From the NCBI RefSeq assembly GCF_019279795.1, contig NC_056730.1, positions 609,336,041 through 609,400,040 on the forward strand: 64,000 nt of DNA. The letters run 5' to 3'. Each line of letters starts with the position of its first letter. Position 1 is the first letter of the stretch. This document shows, piece by piece, positions 57,283 through 64,000 of this stretch. A program made the translations under genes and the position numbers. The notes under the pieces are model-generated. The model was given only the letters and a program-made list of their open reading frames with translations, did no database searches and was not told where the DNA came from. This DNA comes from Protopterus annectens. Taxonomy: Eukaryota; Chordata; Ceratodontiformes; Protopteridae.

Positions 57283-57640
57283 CCCACTCTGGATATCTGA
57301 AAGGGCTATGCCTACATACCTTAGCAATTTATAGCATTGGGTTGCTATGACATTGAGTACTGCAATTACCACTCAGCAGGCTGTATGCATTTACCAAATG
57401 CTGGGCAACAATTGGTGCAGATGGCAGCACATGCACATGTGCAGATACCTATAAAAGCAGATAGTACTTGCTATCCCCACATGCAATCATTACATTGCAA
57501 GTTCCACATAGTGAACAACCCCAAGCAGGAAAAAAAACAACAAAAAAAAAAAACAACAGTACGTTTCTGTACCCAAAAAAAAAACATACACAGACGGACC
57601 TGGAAGGGACATACAGGTATGTAACAGTTTGTAGTTACCG
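57283..57640 (+). promoter_or_regulatory. Promoter-like module with first exon, copy 3
   Basis: Diverged relative of 3640-4720 and 17066-18000, with CAATTGGTGCAG near 57409 and a good TATAAAAG at 57450-57457. It is followed by an A-rich leader and ACATACAG|GTATGTAA at 57616/57617, a strong donor. The matching acceptor TCTTCCAG at 60426-60433 opens onto a Myb/SANT frame, so a 5' untranslated exon plus a 2.8-kb intron is plausible. Confidence 0.5.
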
Positions 57641-58529
57641 GCAGGTATTAGATGGTTATGGTTAGTACTGTTGATCCTCTGATACATGCATATGTGGCAG
57701 CAGTAGGTATGCATGCACTGATGCCATGCATAAGTATTGCCATGGAGAAATCGTTGGGTAGCTGTGTGCAGTGGGACATAAGTGTGACATTTGTAGCTCA
57801 GCAGTACATGTCAAACATCTGAACATGTTATCTATGGTCTGTACAGTACTGCGTTTAATGGCAGTTTTGGGGAGTATTGCAAACACCTAGACAAACTTGG
57901 ATGTCACAGAGTAAGACATGCATGATAGTCACATAATGTGTAGCTTAGCATTAGCAACCGCTGTAGCAGGCTAGCATAGTAATATATAATTTGCAGCTAT
58001 GTATACCCTTGGACTATTACTGTATGCACACATGTGACAACTGTCCATGTTGTAGCAAGGCCCAACAGGTCATCCGTGAGGTGTATGGACTTACAACAAT
58101 GTGGACCTTGCGTCTGTATGGCACACACATATGTCGAGATACATGTGTGTCTGATTTATGAGCATCTGAACATGTCCGTAGAGCAAGGGGCATACTGCAA
58201 CTGTTTGTGAAGGGCGGACATTTATATGTTGGTGCAGGTTGTTATGTGCATATATATATATATAGGTTGCAGTGTGTGTCAAACAAGACAGCATACAGTG
58301 CTGGCATATGACATGTGTTGTTCAAATGCTGTGGGTATGCTTTGTTAGGTAAATAGTCTCCCAGATATGGGGTCCTGCTAAACATATATGGGCTGAGAAC
58401 ACCTTCCATGTATTCTGCACAAGACTGTGCAATATCATTACATAACTGTATCCCCCTCAACCTTTGCATAATTGATTTTCCCACCATGAAAGGTGAACTG
58501 TATATGTGCGGATATGCATATCAATGTGT
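57641..58529. other. Putative intron, no other feature
   Basis: No coding motif; a TATATATATATATA run lies at 58248-58262. Confidence 0.4.
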
Positions 58530-59375
58530 ACACCAGTGGATGTTAAAATGTACTCTCCAGCTGAATGTTGTACATGTATTGCCATCCTTCTTATTAAAAG
58601 CTCTGCACCCATGAACTAACACATAGGTGGTAGTGTACTCAACACCAAAGGTGTGATAAGAGACTACAGGACACAGGTGGACAGTAGTGTCCCTAATGAT
58701 GATCACTGTGCCACACTAGTCATGTAAAACTAGTACAGTCCACATGTCGTCAGTAAATGTGTGTCATCCATGGAAACAGAGGTCAGGGTTCAACTCCACT
58801 CATCAGTCATAACACCCATCATAGAGTACAATGTCCCTGTTGGTATGTACCTCAGAAGACATACACAGCAACAGTAGATGCCAGACACATACCTCACAAA
58901 GAGTATTATCAGATTCCAACAGATGCCCTATGCTGACTGTCTTACAAAACCACAGCTACACTGTGTTGCATACCGCCTACGCAGAGGCTACCCCTGCCCA
59001 ACATACAAAGCTATGGTAAACCCACAGGTGTTGGACGTGCTCCATGTAAACAGATGGAACACCAGACAAGATACACACTCTACTGATCAACACCTTGCAA
59101 TGTAAAAAGCAGAACATGCTCAACTGGCACATCATCATCACAGACACATACCATACTGTGGAACCAACTACCTATCAACAACATATGAAGGTCCTCATTA
59201 GCAGTTGCCATCAATAACCATGATGATTACATGTGAGATAGGAAACACAACCCGGTAATCACCCCTGTGGCTCTGCATGACAGGGGCACAGGAACCTACA
59301 TTACATGTGTGTTATAGTGCAGGGTACCATTTGTCTAGGCTTCCATAGGCCCTATGGATAACAACCTATCAGCTA
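58530..59375 (+). mobile_element. CR1-type LINE C-terminal fragment
   Basis: Matches the 60.8-kb copy in detail: ACACATAGGTGGTAGTGTAC with GTGTGATAAGAGAC near 58620-58660 equals the IGGSLLNTESVIRD block there. Further blocks are KPQLHCVAYRLRRGYPCPTY near 58950 and the LLDRGTG end near 59270-59290. Its 3' end, TAGGCTTCCATAGGCCCTAT, has no clear octamers. It is more decayed than the 60.8-kb copy but of the same subfamily. Confidence 0.8.
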
Positions 59376-60430
59376 GATAGGACACAATGCACACACACAT
59401 GTACCTGTTGCAACACATGCTATGTGAGGTTGACTGTGTGTGATGGAGAATGTGTATGTGAATGTGTCAATGATGTGTATATGTGTGATAGCCTAGTGGG
59501 AATCTATGTATACCATGGTATGTAGTGTTGTAGCTCTAATCCCATCAAAAGGTCCGTATGCTATTGCCAGGCAGGGAAATCAGTATGGCATACGTTGTGA
59601 TGTAGTCCCATGTTGTCGAATGGAGTGTGCCTTTGTAGGCTAAAGCAGTACATGTATGCTTATTGATTGTTAACACTAGTGAATACAAGTCACATATGGA
59701 CTGTAGTACTACCTGAAGCTGTATGCCTCAACTGCACAGTATGGTTTATATCCACATGGATTGGTAACACACTTTTGTTTGTTACCTGTAGTCCTCACAC
59801 ATCACATACCTCAGGCATGAGGTTATGTATGTGCTGACACATTAATGTATGGTACACAGGTAACTGTAATCTGGGTTGCCATACCCTTGCATCTTGTAGG
59901 TATGTCTGATGTGTGTGTGGGTATGCCTGTAACATGGCCTCAGTGGTATGTGTGTCACAGGATATAGGTGCATATCTAGCAACATGTAAAGTGAAGTACA
60001 GCAGTATGCCACCTATAGTGGTGAATGTGCACATATGTTACTAAGGGGATTGCTATCAACAAGTAGTGTGGTGTACTGCTAGTACTGTAACCATAATGTA
60101 CATATATTTAAATGGATGACAAATGTCTGTATGCATTAGCTTCATATACACCTCCTGTAGCTAGGTGTTGCATTGTGTCACATACAGTGTGCCATGTACT
60201 GTTGTATAGTCCTACATACTGGTTTCACTTTGTGGCTGTGCAGAACATGGTTTGGTATATAGCATGTGCCAGGCACTGTCAGGCAGTTGTGGTCTTAGCA
60301 GTCATATGTGTTATTAAAAGTGTGTATCTGCTGACAGCCAATAGGTTGCTATATGTGGCATTTCAATGATGTCTGTACATTAGAATGTTGAGTGTGCAAC
60401 ATGGCTTTTTCATAATAACTGTTTGTCTTC
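59376..60430. other. Putative intron, no recognisable gene
   Basis: No motif recognised on either strand. Ends at the CTTCCAG acceptor-like site at 60433. Confidence 0.4.
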
Positions 60431-60437
60431 CAGGGTT

Positions 60438-60660
60438 ATGGCACACAACAGAAAGCCATCCTATACCCCTGAGGAGGAGGAAGTTATCAGAGATGCACTC
60501 ATCCAACATTATAATCTACTGTTTTCAAGATCCTGTCAGGACCAGCATGGGTGAATGATGTAGGCATGCATAACCAGACTTATGAGCAGGTACAACATCA
60601 CTGCAGTGATTTAATCAGACATGGTCCAGCAGCATGCCTCCGATGTCCACAGACAACAGC
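60438..60660 (+). pseudogene. Second Myb/SANT-like companion protein, relic
   Basis: ATG at 60438 directly after an AG acceptor: MAHNRKPSYTPEEEEVIRDA, LIQHYNLLFSRS, then a stop at 60552-60554. One frame away it continues NDVGMHNQTYEQVQHHCSDL and IRH. The T-EEEE-I...HY-LLF start and the TYEQVQHHCSDL recognition-helix region match the Myb/SANT-like (NAIF1-style) domain found in Harbinger second proteins, of a different subtype from the one at 50 kb. The loop between the two halves has lost sequence (deletion near 60540), and the 3' part is replaced by the CR1 copy from about 60815. Identified by motif only. Confidence 0.6.
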
Positions 60661-60696
60661 TTGCCACAGGTGGTGGTGCTGCTATACATCCCCCCT

Positions 60697-60814
60697 CACC
60701 AGAGTGGAAGAGCTGCTCCTCAGCGTGGTGGCTCTTGGCCAACCGGTCCAACACACCTGTGTCATCATGGTGGCCGGAGTCACCACGCTGAGGAGCAGCT
60801 CTTCCACTCTGGTG
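60697..60814. repeat. Perfect 34-bp inverted repeat at CR1 5' junction
   Basis: 60697-60730 (starting CACCAGAGTGGAAGAGCTGC) is exactly complementary, in reverse, to 60781-60814, with a 50-bp loop. The right arm ends where CR1-like sequence (GGTGGAGGCGTGTCCATATT) begins. Confidence 0.95.
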
Positions 60815-61518
60815 AAGGTGGAGGCGTGTCCATATTCATTAAGGATATCCACACCTCCAAGCTAGTTGCCCAGCATAATGCATCCGAGATTATCCAAGTT
60901 CAACTAACTCTGGGCAAAACCGCAATCCAGATTGTAGCTTGCTACAGACCCCCCACCATGCCCCAGGATTCCCACTCCTCTTTTCTTGATACACTGGAAA
61001 ATATTAAGGTACAACCCAACACTCTAATAATGGGTGATTTCAACTACCCTACCATTAACTGGGAAATCTACTCATGTACCAACTCTTTTGCTCAATGTTT
61101 TCTGGAAATCATCAATTCCAATGCTTTGGATCAACTTATCCACACCCTCACCAGAGGCAGCAATATCCTAGACCTGGTCATCACCAACCTGGGTGACCAG
61201 TGTTCCACACCAGAGGTCAGATCCTTGTTGGTCAGATCCGACTACAAGCTAATCACCCTAGACATCCACATCCCGCTCCCACCCCCCATTAGGAAAACAA
61301 CTGTAAAAAATTTCTCCAAAGCCAACTTCACGCTTCTTAAGACAGAAGTGGCAAACTTCATGACACCCATGCAGATGGACAATAGAGGTATGATTGCTGA
61401 ATCCTACACAAATGCACTTTATAAGCACTTACACGAGTGCATGGATCGTGCTATCCCTAACAGAACCAAGATGCTATCCTCCAAAAAAGGAAGCCAATCT
61501 GGTGGTCTTCTGCCATAA
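60815..61518 (+). pseudogene. CR1 endonuclease, open but active-site His replaced
   Basis: Within the frame 60634-61518: GGVSIFIKDIHTSKLVAQHN, LIMGDFNYPTINWEIYSCTN (GDFN kept), TLTRGSNILDLVITNLGDQC and SLLVRSDYKLITLDIHIPLP. The last has Tyr where the active-site His of SDH sits in other copies (codon TAC at 61244-61246). The frame leaves the family sequence at an A6 run (61483-61488), where one base offset gives SQSGGLLP in place of the KPIWWSSAINKLYN block readable in the next frame. The N-terminal ETW region is missing. The 180 bp of frame before 60815 are not CR1. Confidence 0.85.
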
Positions 61519-61547
61519 ATAAACTCTACAACAGAAGAAAGAAACTG

Positions 61548-63398
61548 TTGCAAAAAAGAGTAAAATCCCAAAATTGGAAGAACTCCCTGGTCAGCCTCAG
61601 TAAGAAGCTGAGATCCCTCACAAAATCCTCCAAAGCTAGTTATGAATACAAAATTGCCACTGATTCTAAAGACAACCACAAAGGATTCTATAGCTATGTT
61701 AAAAATCTCAGTGGCAACACTCAGATCTGTTCTGAGTTACAGCACAATGACACTAAATATACAGAACCAACTGATATTGCCAACATCCTGGCATATAGGT
61801 TCAGTGCTAACTTTACCCTCCTCTTACCCCCTAAAGTTCCTGTAATCACAGCTGCACAGGTAAAATCTTCACTCTCCAAAGCCAAGAACACAGCATCCAT
61901 GGGACCTGACAACATCCCAGGCTGCCTTCTACATGAACTACAGAATGAACTGGCACCCCACCTAAGTACCATGTTCAATCATAGCCTCACCTCAGGCTTT
62001 GTGCCCACTGAATGGCGTACCACAACAGTTATCCCACTCCAAAAAGGGAAGGCCACAACAGACCCCGGGAACTACCTCCCCATTAGCCTGACAAGCCTTG
62101 TCTGCAAGGCCATGGAATGTATCATCATGGAACTCATAAACAAAGACATTGGAGATCTCCAAACCCTGGACCCCACACAGTTTGGGTTTGTAAAAGGCAG
62201 ATCATGTCTCCTAAACCTGATAGACTTCTTTGAAGTAGTCACCAAGGCCATGGATGAGGGTAAGGTGGTTCACACAGCCTATCTAGATCTCACCAAGGCA
62301 TTCAACACCATCCCCCACTCTGGAATTATAGATAAACTCACTAAACTAGGTATAAATCCCTATGTCACCAGATGGGTTGCCAACTGGCTTACTGAAAGAA
62401 CCCACACTGTGAAAGTAGCAGACTCCAAATCAGACTTCAGACCAGTGACAAGTGGAGTACCACATGGTTCAGTCCTGGGTCCTCTCCTGTTTGGTATCTA
62501 CTTCTCTGAAGTACAGGCTAACACAGAAGGTCTTTGGCTAACTAAATTTGCAGATGACTGCAAACTAGGAGCCATAATTGAAACTCCTAATGATGTGGAC
62601 ATCCTACAAAAGGGCCTAACTGAGACAGATGCCTGGTGTCAAAGACATGATCTCAAGCTCAATGCCAAAAAGTGCATTGACATCCCCTTTGGTAAAAATT
62701 CTGTACCCATGAACTACCACATAGGCGGTAGTCTACTTAACACTGAAAGTGTGATAAGAGACCTTGGGACACAGCTGGACAGTAGTCTCTCCTTTGATAA
62801 TCACATCGCCAAAGTGGTCAGGAAATCCTTCTACATGGCCCACCTCATCACAAAAGGTTTCTCATCCAGAAAAAAAGAGGTCATTGTTCCCCTCTACTCA
62901 TCACTCATTAGACCCATTATAGAGTACAACGCCCCTTTTGGTATGCACCTCACAAGACATCTACAACAACTGGAAAGGCCGCAAAAATACCTCACAAAGA
63001 GGATTACTGGCCTCAAACAGATGCCTTATGCAGACCATCTCAAAAAACTCCAGCTTTACTCCTTCGCATATCGCCTACTCAGAGGCAATCTCTGTCTAAC
63101 ATACAAAGCTATGTCAAACCCAGAGCTGTTGGACATGCTCCACTTAAAGAAATCCCAATCCCTCCGAGCTACATGCTCTAGGGACCTAAACCTTGTCACC
63201 ACAATAAACAGAACATGCTGGAGGGATAGATTCCTGTCCCAGAGACTTCCCATACTCTGGAACAGACTACCTATCTATGGCAAACAGAGCTCCTCGTTAG
63301 CACTCTTCAAGAAAAATCTTGATGATTGGATGGGTAATAGGAAATTCACCCCGGGGATCACTTTTGTGGTTCTGCTTGACAGGGGCACAGGAAAATAA
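61548..63398 (+). CDS. CR1 reverse transcriptase, 616-codon open frame
   Basis: The longest frame in the window. It starts at an internal Met just after the A6 frame break, so it is the C-terminal two-thirds of the LINE protein. Domains: linker (about 1-95), fingers (NTASMGPDNIPGCLLHELQN near 110; NYLPISLTSLVCKAMECIIM near 185; QFGFVKGRSCLLNLIDFFEV near 215), palm with motif A TAYLDLTKAFNTIPH (Asp247), TSGVPHGSVLGPLLFGIYFS (His306 where the other readable copies have Gln) and KFADDCKLGAI (Asp336, Asp337). Thumb and C-terminal region follow (LIRPIIEYNAPFGMHLTRHL; RTCWRDRFLSQRLPILWNRL; final KNLDDWMGNRKFTPGITFVV). It would copy its RNA into DNA at the nick. No internal stop is present; the His306 change and the separated endonuclease argue against autonomy. 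Confidence 0.9.
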   Translation: MQKRVKSQNWKNSLVSLSKKLRSLTKSSKASYEYKIATDSKDNHKGFYSYVKNLSGNTQICSELQHNDTKYTEPTDIANILAYRFSANFTLLLPPKVPVITAAQVKSSLSKAKNTASMGPDNIPGCLLHELQNELAPHLSTMFNHSLTSGFVPTEWRTTTVIPLQKGKATTDPGNYLPISLTSLVCKAMECIIMELINKDIGDLQTLDPTQFGFVKGRSCLLNLIDFFEVVTKAMDEGKVVHTAYLDLTKAFNTIPHSGIIDKLTKLGINPYVTRWVANWLTERTHTVKVADSKSDFRPVTSGVPHGSVLGPLLFGIYFSEVQANTEGLWLTKFADDCKLGAIIETPNDVDILQKGLTETDAWCQRHDLKLNAKKCIDIPFGKNSVPMNYHIGGSLLNTESVIRDLGTQLDSSLSFDNHIAKVVRKSFYMAHLITKGFSSRKKEVIVPLYSSLIRPIIEYNAPFGMHLTRHLQQLERPQKYLTKRITGLKQMPYADHLKKLQLYSFAYRLLRGNLCLTYKAMSNPELLDMLHLKKSQSLRATCSRDLNLVTTINRTCWRDRFLSQRLPILWNRLPIYGKQSSSLALFKKNLDDWMGNRKFTPGITFVVLLDRGTGK

Positions 63399-63500
63399 TT
63401 TTCTTGGGTGGCAAAAGCCAGGGTACATTTTTGGCTAGGCTTATATAGGCCCTAGGGCCAATAGCCTAGTACCTACCTATGAACCTATGAACCTATGTTG

Positions 63501-63898
63501 CACACAGCACCTTGCAAGAGTACTGTTCTCACATTATGATTTGACTGGAGCTGTTTTGTTAATGCAAATAAAATGCTCAAAGTAATGTATTTGGGCAATG
63601 TACAAATGTTTGCGTGTATTAATGACACATATCTGTCTGAGGGATTCTTAATATTACATAGGACAACACAACTACATAATACAAGAGTTGCTGGTGTTTT
63701 CCTTTTCATTCTTTTTTAATGCTTTGTTGTCACGTGGTTTGTTCTTGATATATCTATCTATATCTATATCTATGTATGTAGATATATCTGGACATAAACA
63801 CACACACATACATCTACATATTGAAATACATTTCCTATACTGTTGAATGACTGTGCTGGATGATATGTTTGTGATAACATCAGATGCCTGCGTATCTG
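63501..63898. other. Region without gene; small microsatellites
   Basis: Contains a TATC/TATG run at about 63746-63790. No motif otherwise. Confidence 0.6.
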
Positions 63899-63990
63899 CC
63901 ATGGCTTAGTGGAAAATCGCATTAGCTATAATATGCAGCGTCCTGGTTTCGAGCCTTGCAGAGGCTGTTTATTTTGTTGCTGGGCAGAAC
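63899..63990 (+). repeat. tRNA-like SINE head at window edge
   Basis: GCCATGGCTTAGTGGAAAAT (A-box-like) and TCCTGGTTTCGAGCCTTGCA (B-box-like), followed by TTTTGTTGCTGGGCAGAACA, the tail phrase also seen at 53.3 kb in the opposite orientation. The unit continues beyond the window. Confidence 0.55.
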
Positions 63991-64000
63991 AAGGGCCATT

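Larger units (their letters stand above)
60815..63500 (+). mobile_element. CR1-type LINE, best-preserved copy
   Basis: 5'-truncated in the endonuclease, otherwise continuous to a full 3' end (GGCTAGGCTTATATAGGCCC, then CTACCTAT and two to three GAACCTAT octamers at about 63472-63497). Only one frame break separates endonuclease (to 61518) from reverse transcriptase (61548-63398). It is the youngest-looking element in the window and inserts within the relic of a Harbinger companion gene. Confidence 0.95.

Noticed and set aside
60634..60814. N-terminal 60 residues of the 294-codon frame as part of CR1 endonuclease
   Set aside because: This part encodes the 34-bp inverted repeat and Myb-gene remnant; CR1 similarity begins only at about 60815.

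Overview
The window looks like repeat-dense nuclear DNA from a eukaryote. I see no convincing host protein-coding gene. Nearly every recognisable coding stretch belongs to a mobile element: CR1-type non-LTR retrotransposons (about fourteen fragments), two L2-like non-LTR copies, a Penelope-like element (PLE) with a GIY-YIG endonuclease, and a PIF/Harbinger DNA transposon family with its DDE transposase and Myb/SANT-like companion protein. tRNA-like repeats, microsatellites and a decayed histone H1-like tail are also present. This mix fits a vertebrate with a large, transposon-rich genome (amphibian, lungfish or similar). That assignment is inference from the element types; no host marker gene fixes the species.

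Layout. 0.9-2.1 kb: 3' part of a Harbinger Myb-companion gene and its end. 2.1-3.6 kb: three tandem ~520-bp units with tRNA-like heads. 3.6-5.4 kb: promoter-like module. 5.5-6.1 and 9.7-10.9 kb: ~230-bp tRNA-like repeats around a CR1 copy with an inverted 5' segment (6.25-8.8 kb). 11.4-13.3 kb: a + and a - CR1 fragment. 13.3-16.2 kb: long decayed CR1. 16.2-16.8 kb: end of a deleted Harbinger. 16.8-22.7 kb: a second, diverged copy of the 2.1-13.3 kb order, carrying its own CR1 insertion. 22.1-26 kb: opposing CR1 fragments. 26.1-28.8 kb: CR1 paralogous to 13.5-16.2 kb. 28.8-30.26 kb: Harbinger transposase relic (- strand), broken by a PLE reverse-transcriptase fragment. 30.9-46.5 kb: AT-rich block with a PLE palindrome flanked by a target-site duplication and bearing two hammerhead-ribozyme-like motifs (31.76-34.23 kb), a TIR element with telomere-like repeats (36.7-37.3 kb), two L2-like LINEs in tandem (38.2-43.9 kb) and a histone H1-like tail pseudogene (44.7 kb). 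46.5-48.9 kb: old CR1 pieces. 49.3-53.4 kb: Harbinger Myb-companion gene with promoter and intact first exon. 54.6-57.3 kb: fairly conserved CR1. 57.3-60.7 kb: a second Myb-companion gene relic. 60.8-63.5 kb: the best-preserved CR1, with a 616-codon open reverse-transcriptase frame.

How the parts relate. The CR1 copies share one 3' end: a conserved segment followed by 1-3 copies of an 8-bp unit (GAACCTAT). All but two or three lie on the + strand. The Harbinger transposase (-, 30 kb) and the Myb gene (+, 50 kb) may be halves of one element split by about 20 kb of nested insertions. The most interesting structure is the PLE palindrome: two head-to-head 3' portions, 3' ends outward, each ending in a hammerhead-like fold, inserted as one unit.
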